Shown here in pieces: positions 44,868 to 59,025 of a stretch of DNA of 64,000 bases; positions within the stretch are counted from its first letter, which is position 1; every line of letters begins with the position of its first letter. The position numbers were made by a program, and so were the translations under genes. Origin of the DNA: Exophiala sp. HKRS030. Taxonomy: Eukaryota; Ascomycota; Eurotiomycetes; Chaetothyriales; Herpotrichiellaceae. Location of the stretch: positions 868,001-932,000 of the forward strand of contig JAHWDD010000006.1 of the NCBI GenBank assembly GCA_023897205.1. The letters are read 5' to 3'. The notes under the pieces are model-generated. The model had not been told where the DNA came from. It worked only from the letters and a program-made list of their open reading frames with translations, and did no database searches.

Positions 44868-46315
44868 ATGGGTTCCCTGGGCGTCGAGCACCATAAGGTC
44901 ATCATTGTCGGATGTGGCCCTGTCGGCTTGACCACAGCGACTAACCTTGCAAGGGCTGGAGTACCCGTTCTGATCCTAGAGCGAAACCATGAAGTTGATC
45001 AGTCGCCTCGTGCATCTGCATACCAACCTTGTGCACAAGCCGAACTACTCGAGACTGGAACGCTAGACGATGTCAAGGCTCAATCTGTCATCAACGATCG
45101 TCTTTCTTTTTGGATCAACAAAGAACGAGTCGCATACGTCGACAAGAGAGAAGGAGGCGAACTCTTCCCGGCGGGAATCAACTGTCCACAACCCCAGTTG
45201 GCTGCCATCCTGCTAAAGCACTTAACCACCAAATACAACTCCCATGTTAGATTCAATCAGCAGGTCATCGAAGTGACCCAGGATGAGGCAACCAACATAG
45301 TCACCGTGACGGCTCTCAATCCTGTCACGACCGAGCAGACGAGATATACCTGCGACTGGCTCGTCGGCACGGATGGGGCTGGCTCAAGTGTTCGAAAGTT
45401 ATGTAATATCGCCTTTGAAGGATTCTCCTGGCCGAAAGAAGATTTTGTCGCCACGAATATCAAGTATGACTTCTACCAGCACGGCTTTACGACAGCCAAC
45501 TTCGTCCTGGATCCCGTCAATTGGGCCGTGGTTACCATTCTGGGCGCCGAAAAGGACCTTTGGCGTATCGCGTTCGGTCTACGGGCTGGTTTAACAAACG
45601 AGGAAATCAGAGCCGAATTGGACGAGCACTACAAGCACATTTTCCCCGTCTGGCCAGTCAAGTATGAGCTGGTTCAACTGAACAAATACAAACCCCACCA
45701 GAGGTGCGCTGAAACATTCCGGAAAGGCAGAGTGATGCTGGCTGGTGATGCTGCACATGTGAGTGTGATATACATATTTCATTTGGATTTGTCTCCAAAA
45801 AGACTAGATTGAGACTGACTTTCTACCAGAGTAATAACCCTATTGGCGGTCTAGGACTAACGACAGGACTTCTGGACGCAGGTCCTCTGGGACGAGCTCT
45901 CGGCGCTGTGATCAACGGTCGAGCGCCCGAATCACTTCTCGACGTCTGGGCCAAGTCTCGCCGTGACAAGTGGCTCAACTTCACAAACGAGTTCTCCATC
46001 GAGAACAAGAGACTAATCCAGCGCGGAGGTTACAGTGAAGACCCCTTGGAAATCTGGAAGATCGACGACGTTGCCAAGGAGCACAACATGGAGCAATGGC
46101 TCGCGATGGCCACGCCGGAGAAGAGGGAAGCAGACCTGAAATTCTACAAGGCCCTAGAAGATCCCAATGTCCAACTCATGAGCCGCATGAAGCAGTGGGA
46201 AATCACAATGGACCCGTCGTGGATGGCGGAATATGAGGATCCGGAAGTTGTCAAATACCGAATTTCACTCCGGCCTCCTATACTATCCGCTGGCACGATG
46301 GCAAATTCTGAATAG
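44868..46315 (+). CDS. FAD-dependent aromatic-type monooxygenase
   Basis: Flavin hydroxylase of the PHBH/phenol-hydroxylase type. Exons 44868-45758 and 45830-46315 (intron 71 nt, GTGAGT..ACCAG, branch CTGAC) give 458 aa. The junction restores the conserved AGDAAHSNNPIGGLGL. Other marks are the FAD ADP-binding VIIVGCGPVGL (~13-23) with an acidic residue at the end of the second strand (ILERN), and the DG motif LVGTDGAGSS. The C-terminal thioredoxin-like domain of phenol hydroxylases is absent, so it resembles the shorter PHBH-like members. The ATG at 44868 (gaccATGg) is used because the upstream frame has no ATG. It lies only ~135 bp from the transposon-like element. Confidence 0.88.
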
Positions 46316-46779
46316 ACATCGCTTTGGGAATAAGGGCTCAATGTATGGAGTTTTTGTACACACAAAGTGCATTTTCTTTTTGGTCTTTTACTTTCTTCAG
46401 AAACATATTTAAAGAATACTATCCATGGGTACGATGAGTTTCGGGCGCACACCTTACATATGTTATCAATTACCACTTGCGGAGACTTTGTTATCATATA
46501 TGCCCTTTCGTGGAGCACGCAGCGTTGTCCGGAGACTTTTCCCATGTCGGAGACATTTTCCATGTCGGAGACAAACAGCAGCAATAAGCGAGGACCTTAA
46601 TAGTTCCTCTACATGGGGTGTGTCTATTTATATGACAGGTAGACGTGTATAAATCAGACAGGTATGTATGTAGTGAGTAAGTCATTAGACAGTATTCGGT
46701 ATCAATTATCTACCTACAGTACAACGGGCTGTCACATTAGCACCACCAAGTACAAAGATCTCCCCCACAGGTGCTTGTC
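46316..46779. other. Intergenic between monooxygenase and methyltransferase genes
   Basis: Holds 3' flank and promoter. A direct repeat of CCATGTCGGAGAC occurs near 46545 and 46560. No gene is seen. Confidence 0.5.
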
Positions 46780-47693
46780 ATGGACAAGACAAAGAGCAAG
46801 CCACGAGAGCATTTCGAGTATTATACTTTGTCCCTTTCTTGAACATGGTGAACGGGGGGCTGATCTTTGCTATAGCCAGACTGCCATAAGCCACCAGACT
46901 GACTTTGCACCTATTCTTCAAGCGACAATCGATGAGTTGCGATCCCGACGATCATGGATCCTCAACAAGGATTGGAAGGATGTCCGTTTACTAGATTATG
47001 CATGTGGGGCGGGCACGGTTTCCAAGGTGAGTTGGTTGATGAATTGAGCTTTCCTTTCTCTTGAAGGCCCGCTCACTTGCTCCGAGGCTGTGGAGAGGAA
47101 GAGAGAAAGAGAAGATATATCCTTCGGTGTTGTAGTGATTTCAAATACCTACTGACACAGACACGACATATACATGACAGGCGTTGCTCCCCTTCATCAC
47201 ACAAGCTGTGGGCCTCGACTTCTCAAAGGGCATGGTGACTGAGTACAACAAATGGGCGTCGCAGAACGGACTCGATCCGTCCGAAGCGTATGCGTATCAG
47301 TGTGATTTGCTGGACGACGACGAGTTCAAGGCCATGAGTGATCAGCAGCGGGAGGCGGAACAGCTCGTGACCAACTTCAACGTTGTGGTTGTTGGGTCGG
47401 CTCTGCACCACGTCGACGACCAAGTCAAGCTGTTGTCCAGGCTGGCTGGGTGTCTTGTAAGCGGTGGTGTTTGTGTGGTTCTGGATAAAGCGCCCGACCC
47501 CGACTCTGACGGGAATGAAACTGACATGATGCGACAACCCAACGGGTATACTGAGCAGGACATGCGTAAGATGTACTCTGACGCTGGCCTCGGCCAAGGA
47601 TTCGAGTACACGCTTCTGGCGCCAGTCGAGTTCACACTGCACGGGCGCCTTGTGAAGGCGACAGGGTTCATAGCTCGCGGAGAGTCGCTGTAA
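46780..47693 (+). CDS. Class I SAM-dependent methyltransferase
   Basis: Transfers methyl from S-adenosylmethionine to an unknown acceptor. I predict three exons: 46780-46817, 46876-47026 and 47181-47693, 233 aa. The 38-nt first exon ends REHF and splices (GTATTA..CTATAG, 58 nt, branch CTGAT) to give REHFDQTAISHQTDFA, the usual FDxxA start of this family. The second intron (154 nt, GTGAGT..GACAG) gives TVSKALLPF. Motif I is LLDYACGAGT, followed by VGLDFSKGMV (motif II) and VVVGSALHHVDD. The protein ends with a hydrophobic strand (TGFIARGESL). The first donor is weak, so the extreme N-terminus is less certain. Same strand as the monooxygenase upstream. Confidence 0.82.
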
Positions 47694-47873
47694 ACTCGAC
47701 GAAGAGTTGACGAAGTGATACTCGAGACAGCCACTTGACCAAAAAAAGACGGACATGAAAAACATGGAATAAGTGGGTTTGAGGGCAATCTAGCTGTGCT
47801 GTGGCAGTGTGAATGGAACAGTCGGTTGCTCATGACCTTAGTCCCCATTATACCGATGACAAAGTATGTCAGC

Positions 47874-48275
47874 TCAAGAACTATGGTCCGCAAAACCTAG
47901 CAAGACTGCGCCGACTGCCGCCAGCATAGGCGCGTAGCTCCAGTGGTTGTTCTGTCCGTGACCGACAAAGTGCAGGCAGACCCAACCGTCAACCGCGGCG
48001 ACCAAAAACACAGATATCAGAATACACCCCAGCACTTCTCGTGCACCGTAATACGTGGCGGCGTAGATTGCGAGGCCCATGAAAATGTCCCGGACGCCAT
48101 AGACCACCATCAGCGCGTTGACGACTTTGGCGCTGGCGGGGTCCTTGGGCGGCGACATTTCGAAGAATGTGAGGCCGTGTGCAGGACGGACGATGGCGTT
48201 GATGCCGAAGCCCAAGAATATAGTGCCAAAGGCATAAGAGATGTAAGGTAGGGCGAAATGTGTCGATAGTGCCAT
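47874..48275 (-). CDS. Small DUF4267-like four-helix membrane protein
   Basis: 133 aa with about four hydrophobic segments. The opening is YISYAFGTIFLGFGINAIVR, followed by ALMVVYGVRDIFMGLAIYA, VLGCILISVFLVAAVDGWV and a C-terminal segment. The spacing and the GxxD-like GVRDIFMG are typical of DUF4267 proteins, often found beside oxidoreductases in fungal clusters; their function is not known. The start MALSTHF (gccATGg) is chosen because the upstream frame lacks ATG. It converges with the methyltransferase, whose stop is 180 nt away. Confidence 0.75.
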   Translation of the reverse strand: MALSTHFALPYISYAFGTIFLGFGINAIVRPAHGLTFFEMSPPKDPASAKVVNALMVVYGVRDIFMGLAIYAATYYGAREVLGCILISVFLVAAVDGWVCLHFVGHGQNNHWSYAPMLAAVGAVLLGFADHSS

Positions 48276-49043
48276 GGCGTCGCTTTTGATCGTTGATGTT
48301 GTATCAGCTGTGACTTGAATTGTATTCGGCAAATCGGTTCTCGGCGGAGAAAAAGTGTTGTAGAGCAAGACGCACGTTGATTGTCGTGATGAATTTTTAG
48401 GGCTGCTATGATAATCAGAAGATTTTGAAGGATTTTTTTCGTAAAATCCGAAGGGTGGTTACATGTGTAGGCAGAAGTAAACGATCGATATACCTGAGCA
48501 GTGGATGATGATCTATTGTATGCCTACGGATTTTGGAAGGGTTTCCAAAAGCCGGCCAAGGCTGAAAGGCGCCTTACATAGGCGCAAAAGGGGGGGTGGA
48601 TACGTGCCTCGGGACACTGGGTGGCCTCCCCAAGCCATGGCGTAAATCTGATCGTTATAACTTGAACCACAAGTGCCAAACAGGAGCTGGCCTGAATGTA
48701 AAAGGCAGAGGAAGACAATCTTCGCTTGAAGTGACTACTATCAGCGTCACGCGAGTTCCTTATGTGGTAGTGAGATGGAATCATGACCGGACACGATGAG
48801 GAAGGGAAAGGGTGTGTTGAAGCCGATCGCGATGGCCCCCAAATATGCCCAGGCTACGAAAAAGATCGTTGAAACCATTTCCCTGCTATGTTGACCATGT
48901 ATCCATTCCATAGACACAAAAAATATCCAGCCTCGAGAACAAGAAAAAGTGACGCTTCACCTGGCCAGCAACCAATACGAAAGTCTCTTCCCTTGTATAA
49001 CAGCACGACCGAAACGCCGGGGATTTGCTCATGGGCGCGACCT
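48276..49043. other. Intergenic with a perfect inverted repeat
   Basis: No gene. At 48531-48550 there is TTTTGGAA-GGGT-TTCCAAAA, a perfect 8-bp-arm inverted repeat. AGGCGCCTTACATAGGCGC, with inverted GGCGC/GCGCC parts, follows shortly after. A 7-G run follows at about 48591. Confidence 0.5.
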
Positions 49044-50431
49044 TCAAGCGTGGGCCAGTCCAGCAGCTTTCTTTGGTGAGTATCCTGGATCTTCAAACGG
49101 TGTAGCATACATGAGCTTCCAGGCTTGGGCCGCATGCATGTCGACATCGGGCATTTTCTTTGGCAAGGCCATCTCATCACCTGCATTGTTGATGTACATC
49201 ACATTGTTACCCTGGTAGAAAGATGTGATATTAGTTTCGTATGCTTTAAGACGTCTTGCCCTGTGTCGTGACTTACCACGCCTAATGTCAATTCGATTGA
49301 AGCATCAATCACTCCCGGCTTATGCTCCTTCAACGGTTTCCCATTGATCGACCTTACAATGTTGTCGCCGACGAACATTCCCTGATATGAGGCAGCTCTG
49401 CCCAGTCTCGGCCCAGGGAGGTCGATCACATCACCACAGGCGAAAATGTTGGGAGCACAGCCCTTTATCTGCAGGGTCTTCTCAACCACGATGTTTTCCG
49501 AGGGTGAGATTGAGGACGGGAAGGCCTTTTTGACGAGGCTCGACTGTGGATGTTGTCCTGTACTTTTGATCTATGTCTCTCATCAGCAGTGGACCATGAA
49601 GAGTCAGCAGCAAGTACAAACCAAGAAGTCGGCCTTGAGCACCTTTCCACTTTGTAGTTTGATCTCGGCAGGACCATCGCTATCCAATCCAGCAACCACA
49701 CGATCTCCTAGGACCAGTTCAACACCTAGATCTTCCAAACCCTTCTTGGCTATGTTGTGCAGTTCAGGTCCAAACTTATTCAGCAATTGTTGTCGTGAGT
49801 GTACTAGGGTGACTTTCTTCTTCGTGTACGTGGTCATAATGTCCCCTGCCACCTCAACTCCAGCGGCGCCTGCACCGACGATGACAATATGATCCGCAGC
49901 CTTTATGCGCTGTTGTTGCTTCTCCAAGAAAGCCATGCAGTCGGACTTGTTGTCGGCGACCATCTCGGCTGGATACCGTGCATTCGAGCCAGTCGCTATG
50001 ACAAGGTACTCGAAAGGGATGCTGGTGCCGTCGGACAGTGTCACTTGACTGTCCCCAATCTCCACGACTTCTCCTTGTCTGAAAGAGTATACTCCCGCTG
50101 GTTGTATCGAAGTCTCCTCGGGGTATGGAATGAATGCATTTTGCGTATGACCTTCGACCACAGTAGTCCTGGGGAAATTCCAAGTAAAGTAATAATGCGA
50201 ATGCTTCTCTATCATTACAACCCGGTAGCCAGTAGGAAGGGAGTCTGCTAGCTGTTTTGCCAGGAAGAAGCCAGCAAAAGAACCTCCCACCACCACGACA
50301 TTCTTGGGATTGGGAACTGCTTTATACGTGAGACGATGGATCCGAGCCGAGATCAGATATCCCACTCGCTCTAAGCTCAACGAGAATGCAATACGAAGCA
50401 ATTTGCAATAGAAAATGACTTTCTTCAGCAT
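49044..50431 (-). CDS. AIF/AMID-like FAD-dependent pyridine-nucleotide oxidoreductase
   Basis: Two-dinucleotide-domain flavoprotein of the apoptosis-inducing-factor/NDH-2-like group. Exons in coding order are 50431-49622, 49570-49277 and 49211-49044, 423 aa. The introns are 51 nt (GTTTGT..CATAG) and 65 nt (GTAAGT..ACCAG), both phase 0. The N-terminal ~35 residues are hydrophobic and basic and could anchor the protein to a membrane. The FAD-binding VVVVGGSFAGFFLAKQL is near 44-60. The NAD(P)-binding IVIVGAGAAGVEVAGDI is near 181-197. The second FAD contact, NIFACGDVIDLPG, is in exon 2. The final exon, read from the splice, gives GNNVMYINNAGDEM and ends GLAHA. Confidence 0.88.
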
Positions 50432-51264
50432 TTTGGAAAAAAGGGACAGTCGAAGCGCATCAAGCAGACAAAGAATGGGGAAAGTTGAGATCTTATCTGA
50501 TAAAAACCGACAAGCTTAACTGTAGTGTCGGCCTCAAGGCAGCAGGGTATAAAAGACCGAGTTTGTTTCTCCGGTGTCGGACGATCCATGGATGTTCCAC
50601 TAGGGAGGAGACAAATGAATGGATCCTGCCGACGTTACTCGCAAAGAGACGAGCCTGCCATGCTGCGAAGGTGGTCAAAGCCCAGGATAATGTGTCTGGA
50701 CACCCGAGAACTTGACCATTAGGCGCATATCGACAATGAACAGCCATCCAACTGGTCAATATTGCTTCTGCAAAACAGGACCTGATCGAGTAGAGAGAGC
50801 ACTGCTGCGGGACGAAATCCTCGAGGCCGACTTGGCTGAAGCGCGAACAGCATTAGATCCGACGGCCGAGTTTTCTCGGCGAAAAGAAATAGGCTCAAGA
50901 AGATCGGGAACGGAGTACTATATTAGTGAATCAGACCATGTCACACTTGGCGTGTTCAAAGTATGGCGCGGAGGCAGGGCAAGTGTATATACTAGTCATC
51001 GTCTTCATGGTAAGGATTCGATCAGGAAACGGAGCGGGTTATTGAATGGGAGCTTTTCATATGTAGTACGAGACGTCAATGAATTGGACGAGGCTGAGGT
51101 CGATGTGAGCGGTTGAAATTCGTAGCCTCGTGGATGACTAAGCCAGTTAGATCAATGAAATCGCGGTCGCGTGGAGTGCGAGTTGCGCATCGCGTCTGTT
51201 CAGAAACAAATCAATCCCACTATGTCCTGACACCAGCATCCTTTATACACTGGTACCGGTCAAG
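50432..51264. promoter_or_regulatory. Divergent promoter region AIF-like gene/smc3
   Basis: Two TCGCGT MCB-like cores lie at 51167-51172 and 51190-51195, 70-100 bp before the smc3 ATG. They are weaker than the perfect ACGCGT upstream of mcm4. The region also contains a doubtful small frame, listed separately. Confidence 0.35.
50736..51116 (+). CDS. Doubtful small protein, 126 aa
   Basis: An ATG-started frame of 127 codons begins MNSHPTGQYCFCKTGPD and is charged. No domain is recognised. It lies entirely in the AIF-like/smc3 intergenic gap with no clear promoter of its own, so it may be chance or part of an upstream leader. Confidence 0.2.
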   Translation: MNSHPTGQYCFCKTGPDRVERALLRDEILEADLAEARTALDPTAEFSRRKEIGSRRSGTEYYISESDHVTLGVFKVWRGGRASVYTSHRLHGKDSIRKRSGLLNGSFSYVVRDVNELDEAEVDVSG

Positions 51265-55051
<3,787 letters not shown>

Positions 55052-55380
55052 CGTGGTCACGACAAGGGTTGTAGAGTAGTCGACTGTTCACGGTATGGCG
55101 CAATGATGTGTTTGTATTGACGAATGGGAGTTTGATGGTGCTCGGGTACGACGTTACTGCATCACTATTGCTTGGGACATGGGAAGTGAGTGGCAGATGG
55201 AATGTGGGCTTGTAACAACATGATCAACAACGACGAGACCGTGGGTGGATGGATATTGAGTTCCGGCTTTTCACGATTGATGAAGTTTTCTTATCTGCCT
55301 TGGGAATAAATCTTTCTCTGCTGGGGTAAAATGACATTCTTGAGAGAAATGACCATGGGTTTGAACTTTGAGAGTAATTC
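55052..55380. other. 3' flank of smc3
   Basis: Nothing beyond the smc3 3' untranslated region is seen before the left arm of the inverted duplication begins. Confidence 0.5.
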
Positions 55381-56224
55381 TGTCCACACTGAAGCATCAC
55401 TCAGTACTGTAACCACCTCAACGACAACAAGGACGGCGGCAACGACGATAAGTAAGAGGCCGCGGAGTTCGCTGAGGACAAGAAGGGACGGCGTCCAAAT
55501 TGGCTACCTCAAAGACATCTCATCCTTCAGACTTCAACATCACAAGGTACCACTGAATAGCCCCCTCTTTCAATGAGACAGCAATATTAATGAGATAATG
55601 TGCGGAGTCGCACACAATCCGCCCAACTAATAGTTTTGTCAGAACTTCCCAAATATTTACAAGCAGTAGGAGATATGGATTTCGGACGACGTACACTGAC
55701 ACCGAGGATGATGCAAGCAATATCAAACTTGCGTTTTGCCTTTTTCCATTCGGCCTCACTCTGGACCCGATTTTTTTCCTTTTCGGCCTCATACTGGACG
55801 CGAGTTTTTTCCTGTTCAGCCTCATACTGAAGGCGTAATAGTTGCTGAATTTGGACAGGTCTGATCTCATCTTGGACACATCTTCATGAATTGCCTTCGG
55901 GCAGTGGGATCCTTCGCTGAATGTCCTCACTTGAAGCGGTGAGATCATTCGTGGGAAGCCGTTCAGAAGTCGCGGGCTTAGACGATGGTAGACAGTGCGT
56001 CGGGTGAGGTTCAACGTCGAGTGTAGCATCTTGAATGTGTTGTACGATATAGAATACTCGTAGTATTGAGTAGAAGATGAAGACTTTCAATATCAGACCT
56101 ACGTGATATGTGAAAGTGAGATGGATGTACGGGTACTGTGAGTAGAAAAGAGAAGTGCGTGTTGAGACAGCTGCTGCACCTCCTTATATAGACATGTCTA
56201 GGTACCTGAGGACATTTTTGAGAA
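55381..56224 (-). repeat. Left arm of an inverted duplication
   Basis: The reverse complement aligns throughout with 56384-57147. The outer boundary is marked by CTGAAGCATCACTCA (complement in the right arm) and the inner boundary by the complement of TCTCAAAAA. The 70 bases at 56116-56185 differ from the right arm at one position only. The left arm has about 75 extra bases between that block and its ATG, and a threefold 33-nt coding repeat the right arm lacks. Confidence 0.85.
55570..56029 (-). pseudogene. Frameshifted copy of an orphan presequence/coiled-coil/TM gene
   Basis: The ATG at 56029 opens MLHSTLNLTRRTVYHRLS..VRTFSEGSH, an Arg/Ser-rich, acid-free start like a mitochondrial presequence. 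After DLSK the frame no longer matches the right copy: the aligned stretch is 4 nt shorter. In the shifted frame the sequence continues as a coiled coil with three 11-residue units (QYEAEQEKTRV, QYEAEKEKNRV, QSEAEWKKAKR). A predicted intron follows (55694-55627 on the minus strand, GTACGT..CTATTAG). The end is a hydrophobic tail, CATPHIISLILLSH, with a stop at 55570-55572. A TATATAAGG box lies upstream at 56190-56182. Without an unseen splice, it is broken. Confidence 0.6.
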
Positions 56225-56383
56225 GGTGCAAAGGTACAACGTACGTGACTCGACACAAACCTAAGGAAGGTAGCTTTGCACTGCAGCCTGCTGTACCATG
56301 AATTTGCAGCATTTAGCATTCACTCGATGGCGACAATTCATGGTTCACGAGGGAATAAGGCGATCTATATCCCCTCAAAATAC

Positions 56384-57147
56384 TCTCAAAAAGGTCCTCA
56401 GTTACCTAGACAGTCCTAAACAAGGAGGTGCAGCAGCTGTCTCAACACGCACTTTTCTTTTCTACTCACAGTACCCGTACATCCATCTCACTTCCACGGT
56501 CAAAGCATGTTACGCTCAACGTTGAATCTCACCCGATGTACCGTCTACCATCGTTCAAGCCCGCGACTGAACGGGATTCCACGAATATCACCACTTCAAC
56601 AGAGGACGTTCAGCGAAAAGTCCCACAGTCCGCAGAAGCTTTGTAAAGATGTGTCCGAGATGAAAAGAGACCTGTCGGATATCAGGAAGGAGCTATTACA
56701 CATCCAGCATGAGGCCCGAAAGGTAAGAGCTGGCCTCGAGTGTAAGGCCGAAGAGGAAATGGCAAGACATATGAGAGATATGGGTTGGAAAATCATTGTT
56801 TCGAGTGTATGTCGTTCGAAAAACCCACATATCGTGCTGGATATAAATCTTTGGGAAAGTTCTGACTGTATTATTAGGTCGTCGGATGTATGTTGCTCAG
56901 CACACTATCTCATTAAAATTGCTTGTATTTTGAAAGAGAGGGGGGGGGGTTTCAGTGCTAGCCTTGTGGTGTTGGATTCTGGAGGAATGGTTCAGTATAG
57001 GACGTCTCTGAGATACCTAGCGAATTTAGATGCTGTTCCTGCTTTGTCCTCGGCGACCTCGGCGATCTCTAATTCATCGTCGTTGCCGCCCGTCCTTGTT
57101 GTCGTTGAGGTGGTTACAGCAATGAGTGATGCTTCAGTGGGGACTTG
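56384..57147 (+). repeat. Right arm of an inverted duplication
   Basis: Inverted partner of 55381-56224, separated from it by a 159-bp spacer. The block at 56423-56492 matches the left arm at 69 of 70 positions, much better than the coding part. A G10-type tract at ~56939-56950 is unique to this arm. Confidence 0.85.
56507..56916 (+). CDS. Orphan small protein: presequence, coiled coil, hydrophobic tail (112 aa)
   Basis: Exons 56507-56806 and 56878-56916 (intron 71 nt, GTATGT..ATTAG, branch CTGAC) would give 112 aa. The start MLRSTLNLTRCTVYHRSS with QQRTFSEKSH resembles a mitochondrial presequence and cleavage region. Residues ~48-90 are a charged helix (VSEMKRDLSDIRKELL). The end, GWKIIVSSVVGCMLLSTLSH, is hydrophobic and could be a membrane tail. 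Compared with the left copy, exon 2 is one base shorter, which shortens the tail. If the intron is not removed, the same frame runs on to 57151. Function is unknown. The gene may be active or decaying. Confidence 0.5.
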
Positions 57148-57477
57148 TTAAGATTTTCAGCCTTGGCCGTACTGCAAAGGTGGTTTGCCGTAAATATCGA
57201 TCGCTTCAGATAGATCGCGGTTACGACTGCGGTTCCACTGTAAGCGCAAATAAAATCTACACTATTAGAAAAGTTGGGAAAAGATTTGCGGTTACTAACG
57301 CGCTCTTATCGCATGGTTTCCTCCCCTGTTTTCTGACTCATTTCTAGGCTCTGTTCTTAGACAGGGCTGAAATCTAGGTCAAAGCGAAATGTTCCCGTGC
57401 ATCAGTTTGAGATGAGTCGTTGCGTATGATACTGAAGAGGGGAAAAATATATTCAGATTAGGATCAGTCTCTCAAAC
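56917..57477. other. 3' part of the right arm and promoter of the acetyltransferase gene
   Basis: Up to ~57147 this is right-arm duplication, largely repeated C/T and GTT-rich. Beyond that lies ordinary promoter sequence with no gene. Confidence 0.45.
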
Positions 57478-58974
57478 ATGACAACCGAGCAGATTGACAT
57501 GCCTCCCCTCCGGCCACTGGGTACGTTGACATCTACTCACATACTGTACGGTCACCTGGAATAGTATGGAGTGATCTGTAGCACGCATCTGACCCCGAGC
57601 CCAGGAATTTTTGAGAGGTTCATGGTCGCTCGGAGTCAGCAAGGGGTATATCATAAAGTCGGCGTGACAGCGTTCTATTCGTCCGACCGCAAGGCGACAA
57701 CAAAAGAGAACCTCAAGCCAGCCATATACTCGGCACTCGCTCTCGTCATCTCAAAACATGCCAACCTCTCTATCACACCGGCTGGGATTGACTCGTCTGA
57801 ATCGTACTTTGCCCGCCTTCCGTACGTCAATCTAGATGAGCTCGTTGCGTTTACCGAGATCGAAAACATTTTGGACGGCGAAGGCAGACACCGACCGGCT
57901 TTAGACCACTTCCTAGAACGAGAACACAGCCGACCTTGGGATCTGAGGGCGCCGTTGCCACTGTGGCGTCTACATATTCTCCAGCAACCTGGGGGAGACG
58001 CATCGAGGTTTGTACTATGCTACATGTTCCACCACGCTATCGGGGACACGAAGAGCGCACTGGTCTTTCACCAGGCCTTGGAGGAGGCACTGAACACCAC
58101 CGACGGTGGCACCGAAACGTCGTCAATGGTCAGTTCGCCGGATCTGCCGCTCATTCCACCACTGGACGCTTTCGTCGACACTACGAGAGAGGTGGATGGC
58201 GGGAGTGCGCCAGAGGAAGCAGGAGCTGTGTGGACCGGGGCAGAACAGTTTCTGCCCGTCCGCACCAGGTTCCGATCTCTTCGGTTCGGAGGGGATGAGT
58301 CGACAGAGTTCCTGCGATTGTGTAAAGCTCACGGCGTGTCCCTTACGGCGGCGATACAGGCGATGCTTGTCACGGCTCTCTTTGAGAAGTTGCCGTCGGA
58401 ATATACTGCCCTCAGGACCGACTGTCCCATTTCACTACGTGAGTGGCTTCCCGCACCGGTCAGTGCGCTATCCATGGGCATACTCGTGGATACTTTTCTC
58501 GAGACACATCAACGTCCCAACTTGTCCCACGGTGGGAAACAGGGCTCGTTCGCATGGGTAGACGACGCGCAGACGACCAAGAAGAGGATCGATCGTGCTG
58601 TACGGGAGCGCAGGGGCGACGGCCTGCTGGAGAAACTGTCACACGTCAAAGATGTCGAGGCGTGGACGATGGCGAAGATGGGCCAGCCTCGGACGACGAG
58701 TCTCGAGTTGTCGAATGTCGGGAGACTGCCATCTCTGGCGGAGAACAACAGAAGTGCGAGGATTCATGGCTTGGTGTTCAGTCAGTCTGCCGGAGCCGTC
58801 AGTGGAGCGATCAAGGTCAGTTGTGTCACGGGCAAGGACGGGAGGATCTCGTTGGGCTTCACATGGCAAGAGGGTGTCGTCGAAGATGGGTTCATGGACG
58901 AGTTTCTGGACGAGTTTCTGTCAATCTTCGATGGGGATTTGATATTCTTCCAGCAGATGCACAATGGTCCATAG
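57478..58974 (+). CDS. Alcohol acetyltransferase-like protein (AATase/condensation fold)
   Basis: CoA-dependent acyltransferase of the fungal alcohol-acetyltransferase family, related to NRPS condensation domains. Exons 57478-57520 and 57605-58974 (intron 84 nt, GTACGT..GCCCAG, branch CTGAC) give 470 aa. The splice rebuilds the family start LRPLGIFERFMVARSQ. The active-site HHxxxD-like motif FHHAIGDTKS is near residue 156, and LSNVGRL is a conserved late strand. The end FTWQEGVVED..FLDEFLSIF matches the usual C-terminal helix. Substrate is unknown. It converges on the ABM gene with only 51 bp between stops. Confidence 0.85.
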
Positions 58975-59025
58975 ATGGAATAGAATAGGTAGGGAGGGAG
59001 TTCGGAAAATGCTACTTTTGTTGTT

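Noticed and set aside
48854..49186. 110-codon minus-strand frame at the end of the AIF-like gene
   Set aside because: The splice at 49212-49276 puts the true final exon in another frame with a sensible C-terminus.
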